Shown: piece after piece, positions 25,146 to 36,487 of the stretch
Layout: every line of letters starts with the position of its first letter
Numbering within the stretch: the first letter of the stretch is position 1
From: Ophiosphaerella korrae
Lineage: Eukaryota > Ascomycota > Dothideomycetes > Pleosporales > Phaeosphaeriaceae
Reading direction: 5' to 3'
NCBI GenBank assembly: GCA_028456385.1
Contig: JALNQF010000233.1
Span: 1-64,000, forward strand
DNA length: 64,000 nt
Position numbers and translations under genes: made by a program
Notes under the pieces: model-generated
Told to the model about the DNA's origin: nothing
Databases searched by the model: none
What the model saw: only the letters and a program-made list of their open reading frames with translations

Positions 25146-27036
25146 TCATAGCATGAGAAGAGCTACAAACCCAGCAAACAAACTCGCGCTCACAGCACCA
25201 GATCTAATTCGCATTGCAGTACCAGTTGACCCAGGCGATGAAGGACGCGCTGACGGAGATGCAGTGCCATTACCAGATCCTGGTGTACCAGACCTCTGGC
25301 GATCAACAGCTTCGATGCGCTTATCAAGCTTGATGTTAACAGGGCTCTTAGCCTTGATGTACCGCTGCAAAACCTCATCCTGGGTATCAAGAGTAACAAA
25401 ATCTTTGATGGGAGTGAAGAAATTATCTCCTCCACCAGCAATGAAGTCTAGGGTAACGATTTGATATGTCGTGCTGTTGTCGAGGGGTTTGTTACCAATA
25501 TTGACTGATATGAGCCTACTTCCGTTTTCTGCCTTCGGATTGTGCTCGATTTTGATGCCTTGGCTAACTTGAACAAAAGAAGTTACCGGCTTCTTATTCG
25601 TGACACTAGATCTTGACATGATGCCTTCGAGAGCTTCCCATAGCTGCTTGCCAGTCAAGCCAATCTGGACAACAGCATTACCAAAAGGGAAAGCGGTGAG
25701 AACTTCTCCGCGGGTAATATCACCCTCATCGATTGTGGAACGAACGCCACCAGCATTGATGAGAGCAAAATCAACGTTTTGGGTGTTTTTTTTGCGGTAA
25801 TCGAGCATAGCATCGGCCATGAAATCGCCAAGCAGGCATTCTCCAGTCTGGCATGTCTTTTGATCAAGTTCGACTTGACTAGTGCCAATAACTTCGGAGG
25901 CAAACTTCTCAAAAGGTACGCTCCATTCCTTGATTTGCTTCTGGAGGGTAGGTTCCTGCTTTGTGATGTTGGTTATATGAATAGGCGCTCCATGGTACGC
26001 CAGAATCTTGCCCTTAGAATCGTATGTGACGTCAATGTAGCCCACATATTCACCCCATCGATAAGCAGTGACGATGAAGACTTCATCCCCATCCTTGTTT
26101 TTCTCAATTGTAGGGTATTTGCCCTTGGCGTTAGGCATGTCCCCAAGCAAAGTGTGGCTGTGGCCACCCATGATGAGTTGAAGGCCAGTGGTAGCTTTTG
26201 CAAGCTTTTGATCCTCATCGTATCCGATATGCGTGATGGCGGCAATTCGAGTGATATTAGTTTTAGATTTGATCTCGTTAATCGAATTTTGTACTGCCTC
26301 AACGACGTCAGAAAATACGCTAGCCTTGTCAGGACTTGAGATGCTCGGCGTTTCTGGCGTGGTCACGCCAATGATTGCTATTCCTTGCTTCTCGAAGATG
26401 TGGTACGGCTTAACTTTGCTAGCAACCTTCTGGTTGGCTGATTTTAAGTTCGCGCACACAATTGGGAAAGTCAGATTTTGTAGGAAATCTCCGAGTTTCT
26501 CTTCGCCGCCATCGAATTCATGGTTGCCGAGGGTCTCATATACAGTCAGCCCATGTTGTCTATATTGCCACATGACAGCTCTTTCATGGGAATGCTCACC
26601 ATGGCATCGAACTTAAGTTGATTCAGCGTCTGAGCAATCTTCTCCCCACCATAGAACGAATAGAACAGCGTGCCCTGGAATTCATCGCCAACATTAAGCC
26701 AAAGGCTATCGTTGTATTTTGGTCGCTGCTCTTCGACTATAGTCCTGATACGAGAATAACCACCGAAGCAACCTCTTTCGGGCTGAGTGCAATTGGTTCC
26801 TGATGCGCTAAATTCATCGAGATGGGCATGCACATCGTTGACATGGAAGAAAGCTGGGACTACATGAGATAAACCTTTCAAAAATTCATCTAGTCGTGCT
26901 TACAAATGTTGTAGTTGCCTTGAGCATCAACGCCACGCTTTGTTAGCCGGTTGCTGTAAAGCGATTCTTCTGCTTGAGAGGTAGCCGCAAGCGCTGACAA
27001 CGCCAGTGGCACAGTTGATGATACGGCAAATTTCAT
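25146..27036 (-). CDS. GPI-anchored 5'-nucleotidase / metallophosphoesterase
   Basis: Three exons (27036-26904, 26859-26600, 26534-25146), 593 aa. The N-terminus MKFAVSSTVPLALSALAATS is a signal peptide. Metallophosphatase motifs are all present: NDVHAH (about 52-57), GDEFQG, GNHEFDGG (134-141), and GGHSH; the C-terminal nucleotidase domain shows NAGGVRS and FPFGN. The tail is Ser/Pro/Gly-rich and ends in a hydrophobic segment (SASLFAGFVALLML), typical of a GPI signal. The second junction restores the DAM-TLGNHE reading exactly. The family (UshA/CD73 type) hydrolyses extracellular nucleoside 5'-monophosphates, so a surface role in purine or phosphate scavenging is likely. The first intron is only 44 bp, short but workable. 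Exact substrate is not shown by sequence. Confidence 0.9.
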
Positions 27037-28065
27037 CTCTACTTTGACCGTACCTCGGCCTGGAATAACGATGCGTAAGATTCAGGTAGACGATTGAACA
27101 GAAGCAGACTTCACAACAGCGGCTACACCCATTATATGGGTACGGTAGATGAACGGTCTCCTCCGCGCCGTTACGGTCGCACTTGCTTGGCAGTGGCTGT
27201 TGCGTGGCTTGGCGCAAGCCTACATTCCTGATTGAGCCTAGCCCGCAGCTCTACCAGATAGCGGTTACCCAATCACAGCCTCACGTGCCTCATGCGCCGA
27301 TAGTTTGCCCCATGTACCAAGTACACTTTACGGATCGACAGGATAAAACCTGGACTTCGGCTCCGTCTCCAGATTTGTGGAATATCTAAACACGTGGGCT
27401 GAAGTGCCCCAATGTTGGCGCAGCTACAATGTGAAGCAAAAAGATGTTGGCGGCTGAATGTTTGGGTTACAACGATGAGGAAGGGAGGCTGACTTCACAA
27501 TCGATTCGAGTGATACAATGAGTGAGGGTAATTATATACATGTCTCATTGTTATCTATCTAAATATCATGGTACAAAATCCAGGTCAATGAATACCGAAA
27601 CTACGCCAGCTGAAAGGGGAATTGAAAGAGTCGAGAAACAAAGAAGTGACCACGGTAGAAACAGACACAAAGGAGAGGGAAACAAAATGGGGCCATGCAG
27701 ATCCAAAATCACGCCTCTTCAAACTCCACCTCTACCACCATATCAACACTGGGTACTTCGAGTCGCATTGTGTCTCAGTAGTCGTGTCGAGAAGGCCGTG
27801 TCGAGAAAGCCGTAATGCAAAAGTCTTGGTGAGTTGCGAGGTCCCACCACACGCCCCGCCCTGTCGAAAAGGACGCCTCGCTTTATTTCGATTGATGAAT
27901 CTAGGTGTGGCCAGTTAGTGTTCATAACAGTTGGGAAGGCGATACATTACCGTAATTTTCCAGCAGCCACAAGTGCTCCTCTTGTCTGAACCTGCAACCG
28001 AAAGTGTGCCCACGCGAACCACCCTTTCTACACGCGATTACCTTGCCCTATTCGACCACCTCTGA
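27037..28065. other. Gene-free interval upstream of the 5'-nucleotidase gene
   Basis: Promoter side of the 5'-nucleotidase gene and 3' side of the next minus-strand gene. Several frames up to about 98 codons are present but overlap one another and show no domain. Nothing else recognised. Confidence 0.4.
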
Positions 28066-29810
28066 TCACAGGACCGCCCGTTGAGAGCTGGAGTATTTCT
28101 TGTCGAGCCATCTCTCCAGGGCGGCCATCGAGCAAAACTCTGGCCAGTTGTCGATCGGGCGCTTGTCAGGCTTGATCCCCTTGTTTGGCACCGACACTTT
28201 CTTGAACAGCGATCCAAATTGCTCTTGGAAACTACCAAAGTGTAGCAGTGGACCACAATCCATTGAGATGCCGAGCTCGCTTGGATCCTTGACCAGACCG
28301 ATGTCGTTGGCGGTAATGACGGTCTGGCACTGGAGGCTGATCTTGCAGTCCTTACTACCGTAATCGAGCTGACCGAGTGATGGTTGCTCGCCCTTCGCCA
28401 GCGCCTCCTTCACGCGACGCTTCTCGTAGTCTTGGACGGACTTGAAGCGAAGAAGGACTCGACGCTTGAGGGTCATGGCAGTGGTCTGCTTGCCGGTGTC
28501 AAACATGGCCTTGAGGCCAACAGCCTGTGAGCTGTCGGGGTAATCGGTTCCGAGGTTTAGTGCAACCCACTCATCACCGTCGTCGAGCGGAGACATTAGG
28601 TCCTCCGCGGGTGCTTCAGGGTCGAACAGCACAGGCAGGGAGGAGCCTTCGAAGAAGCCAACGACCTTGGGTGCAGGGGCTGGCACCGACGCAGCCACGG
28701 GAACCAACGCAGCTGATTCCTTAGCCTTTCCAGTGACAGCAGCCACACTTTCATCATCCTTGAGCTTGTCGGTGTTGGAAGCGTCCAGCTTCAGGTTGCT
28801 TGCTTGAGAACCACGAGTGGTAACCTGTAGCTGGGAAGAGGGCTTAGCCGCTTCCAACTTCTTGCTCTTGGAGTGAACGGACGCTTTGTCGAGCGACTTC
28901 TTTTCGTCCTGCGTCTTAGCCTTGGGAGCGACAATTTTTACGGTCTTGATGGATTGCCGTCCCCAAATTGGCCGTGACTGTCTCGTTCGCTTGACGGAAT
29001 TTGTGGGCGGTACCGGGGGCACTAACATCAGTCAGCTTATCCTCATTCCACAAACTATTTCAGGTACTTACCATGTGGCTCCACCTTTGTCTTGATCTTC
29101 TGCGGAATCTTGGAAGGAGGCAGAGGCTTTGGTGGAGGAGAACGCTTTCGACGGCCAGCTGGCGGCAGATCATCCGGGCACATAGCGGCCTGGTTGCCTT
29201 TACTGACCATGGCGATAAGAGCCTCCCAGCGACTGATTTGGCTGAGCGTGGAAGACTGTTTTGAGCGATCCAAGGTCTCGTCGAAGCTAACATCGTTCAG
29301 TAGCTCCGGGTTGTTGTCGACCAGGATTACGGTATCGCCGTCCTGAGAAATGGTCTCGTCCACCTCCACCTGCATGCCTTTCTTTGTCGTAATGGCCTTC
29401 CGCACCAACATGGTATACTTCCTTGCTCTTGCCCACTTTGCAACGTTCTTGCTTGCGGGCTTGGGCTGAGGAATCCGAGTACTGTCTTGCACGCCACCAA
29501 GAGCTGTCTTGCCTACGGTCGAGGTCTTGGGAAGCTCTTGAGGGTGAATACCCGAAAATTTCTTTGAAAAAGCAGCCGACACATTTCGTGCCTGCTTTGT
29601 CTGCTGCACACTCACCGAAACGGTGCGCAGTGACGTCCTTGAAGAGACCGAATGAATCGGTGATGGCCGAGCAGTGCTCGTCCTAGTCCTTGAAGAGGCC
29701 AACTGGTATGGCGCGCGCTTTGAGATCGAAACTCTCGCAGCGGGTTTGGCGGATTTGCTGACGCTCATGGCGTAGCGGGAAAGCGTGGGTTTTGACACAA
29801 GACGTGCCAT
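28066..29810 (-). CDS. Hypothetical basic protein
   Basis: Two exons (29810-29072 and 29021-28066) joined by a 50-bp intron with GTAAGT donor, CTGAC branch site and TTAG acceptor; 564 aa. The start MARLVSKPTLSRY is the first ATG after a promoter-proximal (GA)n run (about 29827-29848); the frame stays open further upstream, but that part looks like leader. The first 250 residues are very rich in Ser, Arg, Lys and Pro (SPPPKPLPPSK), suggesting a disordered, probably nuclear region. The C-terminal 230 residues look folded, with a conserved-looking DDGDEWVALNLG block and an ending rich in aromatic residues (NWPEFCSMAALERWLDKKY). I do not recognise a family. Confidence 0.75.
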
Positions 29811-29826
29811 TGAGAATGGATGAGTA

Positions 29827-29848
29827 TGGAGAGAGAGAGAGAGAGAGA
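29827..29848. repeat. (GA)n microsatellite in promoter or leader
   Basis: GA/AG dinucleotide run about 20 bp upstream of the start codon of the minus-strand gene ending at 28066 (a CT tract in the transcript sense). CT-rich leaders are common before fungal start codons. Confidence 0.8.
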
Positions 29849-31042
29849 TGAGAGAGATATAAGAGTCAAGATGGGTTGAAACCAAGTTGGATCTTATGAT
29901 GGGCCTGATGAGGTGAGGGAGTAAGTTGTTCAGGCGGGGCGGGGTGTCTATATACGCTGCCGCAAGGCATCGATCACGTGCTAGTTTGGAGGGAATGTTT
30001 TTGATACTGCCATGGCAACAGCGGGGACGAGAGCAAAAAATGGCAGGAACAAACGGTGCTAAAGATAACATCATTTTCAACGGCATAAAAATAATGTAAC
30101 ACGCTCGTAGTAACAGCCGACGTGATGGGAGTGTCGTGAGCGCTGTGAATGTGCGCGACATTGGACGCCTACCGTCCCAATTGATACCCAATCAGGATCA
30201 ATTAGTAATACCCCTTCTAGCGAAACTACATAAGAAGATTATTTTCCAAAGTCAGTTGATAAGGGCATCCCTTGGGTGACTTTCTAACGAACCGCTGATA
30301 TAGACAGCAATGCTGTACAGCTCGTGCAACATCGCATCAACCTCAAATCAGCCAACTAAATATCTTATCTAACATTATCTCGCTAAATACACCCCTTTTA
30401 TTCGCAAATGCACTCAAGGGTTGTTGAATGAGGCTAATTTATATGGCCGTTTGATTTGCATGTGGACTTCAAAGGAAGGCCACATGAGTTTCTAACTCAC
30501 GTACCTCACCTTAATTAAAATAAATTGTGCATGAGAAACAGGACCCATAGATTTTATCCCGTCTCATGCATATTCAGCGTACCTTTTTCAACATTTTAAT
30601 TATCTCAGTAGCCATCAATTACCTTCCGTACTCGTGGCTACTCACATCCATTCTTTCACATCTGGATTGAGTTGTAAACTCCCAAGTATAGTTAAAGGAG
30701 CTTGGAAATTCAACTTGATACCCGATGCTCGCAATGGCGTACTTCCAGTCTATGTGATAGCCCATTTTACTCACAACCGATACCAGGAGAGGACTAAACA
30801 TGTGGTGTTGCCCATATAGAGTGCAAATTCTCGATATGAAAAGCTCAAATTCGGTTGGAACGAGTTGGCTTACTTCAATGTATGGATTGCTGCTTCTACT
30901 TAGGCAAGCATATATTCAAACATGTCCAAACCCTTGTCCTTATATTTGACGTCTCAAGGGGCAATCAATCAATCTCACCCTGTAGCAGAGTCCATAAAAT
31001 GTAGGCAGAGATTTATTTCATTGTTTAATTGCCAAAATCAGC
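29849..31042. other. Gene-free interval
   Basis: Between two minus-strand genes. It holds the promoter of the hypothetical gene starting at 29810 and, on the right, the 3' side of the membrane-protein gene. No convincing coding region, tRNA or transposon was seen. Confidence 0.4.
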
Positions 31043-33185
31043 TTATATGGGAGTGCCATTATGTAAAGGCGAGATCAGCGAAATAGGCATAGTCCTCTCG
31101 GTACTTGCTCTCTTGACACTAACCTCGATCTCATTCCCTTTCCCTAAAGTCCCCGCACTCGACACACTTTTCAACTCCTTTTCCTTCTCGCTCTTCCGTT
31201 CCCTTTCTACAAGCGTTTCCATAGTTGCTCCATATGTCCTCCCTTTGAGCCGCTCCAACACCGTCTCCATGCTGACGTTTCCCTCATTGATATCCACTCC
31301 ATAGCTCTTATACAGTCTGCTTTGTAGCACCTCGGCTTGTAGCATTTCCCACTCGTGAGTGGCGTGCTCGCCCTTGTTGTAGCGCTTGGAGCACCAGGCG
31401 ACGATAGAGTCAAGCATCAAGTTGATGATGACAATGAGACCACCAATGCCGCATATTATCGCGAGGCCAAGCACGCTGAGTGATTGGTAGTCTTCGCGCC
31501 TCACGACTTGCGCGCCGCACATCCATGTTGCGTTGGCCTGGGGTGTGGTGACCTTAGGTTGCACGGTCGAAGTCGAGGCATAGCCGCCTGCGAATCGATA
31601 ATTGCGGATCTGCATGGCTTGGAAGAGCGTACCAAACATGTTGTCAAGCTCAACGATCCATTGGTTGTCTCTTGGTATGATGTTCTGATAATGAGGACGC
31701 TTAGCGATGAGCAAAGAGTTGCCTCCGAGATTGGTTGGTATATCGCTGAAACTTTTCGCTTCTTGAATTATTTTGTTCATGCGCGATAAAGTAACCTTTT
31801 GCCTCTCACGCTTTATCAACTTTTGTGCTTGTTGGATGACCTGATAGGGGCCTAGGTCTGTGCATGCAGGGCTGGATCCTGTGCTGGGATCACACCATTG
31901 ATGCTGTGTTGTGCAACCGAGCACATTGATCGGAAATTCTGGTTGGTAAATGGTTACATTCTGGACCTCGTTCAAAGCCCTCACCTCTCTAACGGTTGGT
32001 GTCTTTGCCTCAAACCAAGGATCATTGACGGGTTTTGAATACTGCATGCTCATCTCCACACGTAACCAAAGCAGGCTGAGATTGACATCTGTGCGATTCA
32101 GTTCCTGAATTGGAGAGCTAGGGGCGTGGCTCCTGTTTTCCATTAGTCAAATCCAACACAGATGGAAACGAAGAGACTTACGCCAATGCAAACAACGGAC
32201 TCCCATACATCATTACTGTGGGTGCTCGAGAGCTGTAGATGAAGGTTGAATTCAAACCCAGCGCGCTGTTGGCTCCATAATAGAACTCAATCCACTCCTC
32301 GCCTGGGAATGTGTACATGACGTTGCCCTCGACACTTCCAGGCGCAAATCGTGTATTATTCATATCCTTCCAGTCGCTAACATAACCTTCACGCTTCAGT
32401 CTGGTGCATTCTGAGACGCGTCGGTAGAGCAATCTGTCCTCCTTTTGTGCGTTGATGCCAAAATGTAGAGTCGTATCGAGAAGGCCGGTGTCGAAGCGCA
32501 CAGTAGTGTTGTAGTCGCAGATCTTCGAGTCGAAAGGACAGGACGTCTTAGTGGTGGTTGTCCATTCTATTTGTTTTGGGGCATATGAGATACAATCTGA
32601 CGCGATGGATGAATTTTTCTGGCAGGCGAAAGCCATTGAGGATGCAAGGTCATAGTCACCACCGAGACCAGCGTTGTATTCTGCATACTCTGCATTGATA
32701 GCATCAGGTTGGGCTTGCAAAGGGTTCTCCCAAAGACCACAATTAGCCGGTTTGATCAAGACATCAGATTCTTTATCGACAACCCTAGCAGAAAGGATAC
32801 CAGCTGTTGCAAACGACATTAGACTTGTTAAGGCGAGTGCTACGACTGGTAACGCGGCGACAAAGGCAGCGAAACCACGACGTCCGCGCCATGACCAGCA
32901 TACCAGGAACAACTGCCAAATAGCAGCGCCTGGCGCATGATAGTTGCGCAAAATAGCTTGTTGTTGATGATGTTGGCCGTTGCGAGCTGCGAGCGTAGAT
33001 CGAATGTGGAATACCACGAATGAAAGAATCGCCCAGAAATGACCAGCGACAATACCCAAAAACAAGGCCAAAAAGGCAACTAGGTACGATGCATTTGTCG
33101 ACGTTAACGTGATTGTCGATCCTTCAACGGAGTTGTATTGCTGGTTATGCCAGAATCCGGTGTGCACCGAGGCTGCGTTCGACAT
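31043..33185 (-). CDS. Multi-pass membrane protein of unknown function
   Basis: Two exons (33185-32182, 32132-31043) with a 49-bp intron (GTAAGT donor, CTAAT branch, CAG acceptor); 697 aa. The start is the ATG of MSNAASVHTGFW; the frame continues upstream to 33302 but without an ATG. N-terminal hydrophobic segments at about 33-60 and 107-135 and a single C-terminal one at about 553-575 frame a large, probably extracellular region with N-glycosylation sites (NNT, NST, NAT, NVT) and paired cysteines. A charged cytoplasmic tail follows. This architecture is common in a fungal-specific group of uncharacterised membrane proteins. I cannot assign a function. Confidence 0.8.
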
Positions 33186-33401
33186 GATGATGATGTGGAG
33201 GATAGTCAACAGTGATAGCAGGAAACGAGAGTAAGGTGCAGCTCCAAACACATGGGTCCAGCGAGAGCATGACAGGCTCGCGGGATATTTGTGTAAATCC
33301 AAGCCACAGTGTCGGCTTCCTATATGTTAGAGACTGTGCGCGAGGACATGGGTAGGCCTGTGCACACGAAGGATGTAGTTCGAAAGGGGTGGTGCATCAA
33401 T

Positions 33402-33872
33402 CTACTTTTCCCAGCAGTAGATTGACGGGGGTTGGGCGTTTACCAAAAACCTCCCATTGGCCGACATACTAACGTAATTAAGCGAGGAGACATTGGCGAA
33501 TGCGGCATGCGTTGAGCTGAAGTTTGAGTGGGGTGTAGAAAGATCAGCAGGGCGAATAACACCCGGAAGGAGCGGTGTCAGCACTCTGCTCCGTCCCTGC
33601 GTGTAAGATAATTTATCACGGTGGGTAGGGTCCAATTATCCTTGGGATCAAAATGCAGCACTGCTGAACACGTCCCAACACTTGAATGTCGGTTTTTTTC
33701 ATGGTTGCCTACATTGTGTAGGCAGAAGTCATTTATTTCTGATAAGTTCAACCAAGGTAGGCACAAACCAGGAGTTCCATTCAGGAAGGTCTGGCCCAAG
33801 AGCCCGAAAGAAAGGTTCGAGCCGGTAGACTTTGTCGCGATTGGCAGTTAGAACATGGGGGGCGACATTCAT
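33402..33872 (-). pseudogene. Possible decayed coding fragment
   Basis: A single minus-strand frame of 157 codons starting at an ATG (MNVAPHVLTANRDKVYRLEP) has protein-like composition, with four internal stops (three TGA, one TAA). The second half (PLLPGVIRPADLSTPHSNFS) also reads like protein. No canonical introns remove the stops. It could be a gene fragment inactivated by point mutation. The family is not recognised. Because any stop is one transition from a sense codon, the RIP explanation is only suggestive. Confidence 0.35.
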
Positions 33873-34184
33873 CTTGTGAAGCCATGCGATGCTAGGAAAG
33901 AACAGGAACGGTCCCTACTCCATTGACATGAATTTTGCTTAGCTACTGACATGGTGCAAAGGATCTAAACTTTAGGGAGACTAGCCTTTCAATGGCATTC
34001 AGCTTCAAAAGTTTGCGCGCTGGGAACTTTCCGGCTTAGCGACTTACGCCCCGTCCATATTTAGTGAAATGTGCGGCAAAACTTGTCCATGCCGCCATGC
34101 AACGTCGGGATCGAGTACATCTCCGTGTCCATGGTTTCGGATAAAATTGGATGAGATAAATTAGCTTCATCAATCCAGCCGCGC

Positions 34185-35150
34185 TCACACAAGCATCCCG
34201 ACAACGGCTATTAGCGCTATCACAGCCAAGCCAACGCTAATACTGACAATCACTTTATTCCACCTTCCACTTGCCCTGGTCCAATGGACGGTGGCTCTCA
34301 CGGTGGCAACATTTGCAGGGACCAAGCTCGTAGTTGTAAGGCTTCCAGATATGGCTTTGATTGTCTGAATTCGGTTTCCGAAAGATATAGCACTATCCAC
34401 GCTTGTGAAAATAGACTTTGAAAACTTGGCCTAACACCGGTAGTGATACCTGGTATGTGTGGCTGTCACAGTCTTCTGTAATGATGACGGGTAACCTGCT
34501 ACCTAGGTCGGAACACACGCAGCGTACGCCTTTTGTTACATGTGAAGTAAGGGTTGGTCGGAGTCAGCACTTGTTGCTTCCCTGCTACATACCTAGGGGG
34601 CTGACATGCCTCTGCCAGTGTTATGGTAAAAATAGCGACCGATGTTTCGATGACCGGACCCCACGTTTGAGATGGTATACCTATCCAAACCAGATAGATT
34701 GGCCTCGATAGAAGCTCTAGCAATGGCACCGACGGCCATGTTAATTGTCTGGGGAAATTCCCATCTTCACTCTTTGTTCTCTGCAGTGCAAGTGATGTTG
34801 GTTATAGATTCTGCTACATGGCCTACAACAGCAAACTCGATGCCAGGGGCTGGCCCAATGAGGGATTCCAATGGCGCTGCCTCAATGCGATAGTGAGCGT
34901 CTGTGCAAAGGGTTATCGATATGATTCTCCTACTAGTCCCAACAGCAACTGGTAAGATCTCGAATTTGCCGCCTTATTGTATATGAGATCAGTGAGTGCT
35001 TTCTACTTGACTTGTGCGGCATACTCACAGCGTCGTGTTGGACACCATATCGCCAAAAAAGCGCAAGACGACTCTATTGTCTAGCTTGAAGTAGAGACCC
35101 CGTTTTGATATCAACACTGTAGGTATTCGGTGAATGGCAACAATGACAGA
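34185..35150 (-). pseudogene. Degenerate membrane or secreted protein gene
   Basis: Several minus-strand segments look coding but do not join. Near 35120-35020: RGLYFKLDNRVVLRFFGDMV. At 34975-34770: EILPVAVGTS then RIEAAPLESLIGPAPGIEF, ended by an in-frame TGA before further coding-like residues. At 34420-34185: an ectodomain end and a clear transmembrane segment (VIVSISVGLAVIALIAVVGM) followed by a stop. The best-looking intron (GTGAGT to AATAAG, 56 bp) breaks the frame, and no start codon is found. I read this as a decayed gene with a C-terminal membrane anchor; an intact gene with unusual splicing is less likely. Confidence 0.4.
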
Positions 35151-35160
35151 TTAGATCATA

Positions 35161-35716
35161 TATTCCCTAGCTGTGTAATCGAATCGAACCCTAATTCTGG
35201 AGCAATGTAGGACTACGCCAAAAAAACGGTATTCCAAAGCTGCGTTACTTGGAAAGGAGCCACGGTCATCTACCTTCCACCAGATCGTCGTACTGCATTT
35301 CAGACCCCACATGGCGAAACAGAAGTGGTGGAGAAGCCCAGACCACCACCACATCTCATCGAGCGCGCCACAACAAAAAAAAAAAGTATAGTCCAAATGG
35401 CCAACTAAATGCACCGCATAAATGGCACCGAGGTAGTATTAAGGTTTTCCCGCCTGGTCACAACGAACTCGGTGCCACTGTGCCACTTGTGCCACTTGTG
35501 CCTTCCCCAGCCCGCCTCGCCGCACTAGTCCCCATCCATCCAAACGCCGCACCCTTGGCACCATCACCTCCACGCCACGCCACGCCCCCAGACATCATGA
35601 CATCGTGACATCGTGACATCTACCACCAAATACACACCCACCTCTATACAACGCCAACCTTCGGCCTCACCCCCTGCCACCAACCCACCTCTCCTCCCTC
35701 CTTCCACCCACCCACC
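35161..35716. other. Promoter region of the Sft1 gene
   Basis: Contains short tandem repeats (TGCCACTTG twice near 35472-35495; GACATCGT three times near 35590-35620) and a C/T-rich leader up to the ATG at 35717. A 12-A run lies at about 35374-35385. Confidence 0.5.
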
Positions 35717-36242
35717 ATGTCCCAAGCCTACGAACGCGAACAGTACATCCCCCCATCCCCAACCCACGCCCCTCCCACTGCTAACCCCGTAAGACAAAAC
35801 AACGCGCGCATAGATGACCTCGCCTCCAAAGTATCCGCCCTCCGCGGCGTAACAATCGACATCTACGACAGCGCGCGCGACCAGGAAGTTTTGCACCACA
35901 CTGTACGCCACGCACCCACGCACCCACGCACCCACGCACCCAACCCAACCCTGTCCCCCCGCCTCCCTCCCTTCCTCCCTCCCTTCCTCCCTTACCCCCC
36001 TCATCATGAACAAAAAATGTAAAAAAAAAAATAAAAATAAAAATAAAAAAGAAAACAGGGGGGCAACTAATCAGGATTTACAGTCTGATACATTTTCTTC
36101 CCTGGGCACAACGCTCAAAGGCAGCGCGGGCCGGCTGACGCGCATGGCGCAAGCAGGTAATAAAGTTGCGGTGTTGAAGTTGGCGGGGATGATTGTTGGG
36201 ACGGTGCTAGTGCTATACTGGCTGTGGCATTTAGTTTTCTGA
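35717..36242 (+). CDS. SFT1: Golgi Qc-SNARE Sft1
   Basis: Two exons (35717-35902, 36084-36242), 114 aa. The acceptor TTTACAG gives the continuous SNARE reading QEVLHHTSDTFSSLGTTLKG. The SNARE heptads run from RIDDLASKVSALRGVTIDIY (about 34-53) to KGSAGRLTRMAQAG, with a C-terminal membrane anchor (VLKLAGMIVGTVLVLYWLWH) and no lumenal tail. Length and layout match fungal Sft1, a Bet1-like v-SNARE for intra-Golgi retrograde transport; Bet1 itself is the alternative, but the TIDIYD and GSAGRLTRM signatures favour Sft1. The 181-bp intron is odd: it carries four CGCACCCA-type octamers and a run of A-rich pentamers. It lies convergent to the ArfGAP gene, which also acts at the Golgi. Confidence 0.9.
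35909..35941. repeat. CGCACCCA octamer repeats in Sft1 intron
   Basis: Four near-perfect tandem copies of CGCACCCA inside the intron, followed by C/T-rich CCCTTCCTCC repeats. Confidence 0.85.
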
Positions 36243-36487
36243 TTCCCCTCAGAAGAGCTGTGTATTTCGCGTGTGCATTGAATTTAGCAAGGTGGGGGCA
36301 TATTGGGCGTTTGGGGGCATGGGTTAGGTAGGGCATAGTGTATAATATAGGACAAAGCAAGGGTTGAAGGTTGAGGGAATTTTGCATTCTCGACTTTGCT
36401 AGCTGTATAGGTATAGGCTTTCCAAGGGGTTGACGGGATAATATATACTGCGTTATCCAAAGCTCGCCGTTTCTAGCTCTGCTTGGG

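Noticed and set aside
27522..27918. Overlapping frames of about 97 codons on both strands
   Set aside because: No domain, no splice continuation; three frames are open at once, as expected by chance in GC-balanced DNA.
35160..35200. Minus-strand GGGTTCGATTC resembling a tRNA B-box
   Set aside because: The flanking bases do not form a T-stem or an acceptor stem.
35564..36013. 149-codon Gly/Arg/Val-rich minus-strand frame opposite Sft1
   Set aside because: It is the antisense of the C-rich leader, exon 1 and repeat-laden intron of Sft1; composition reflects the repeats.
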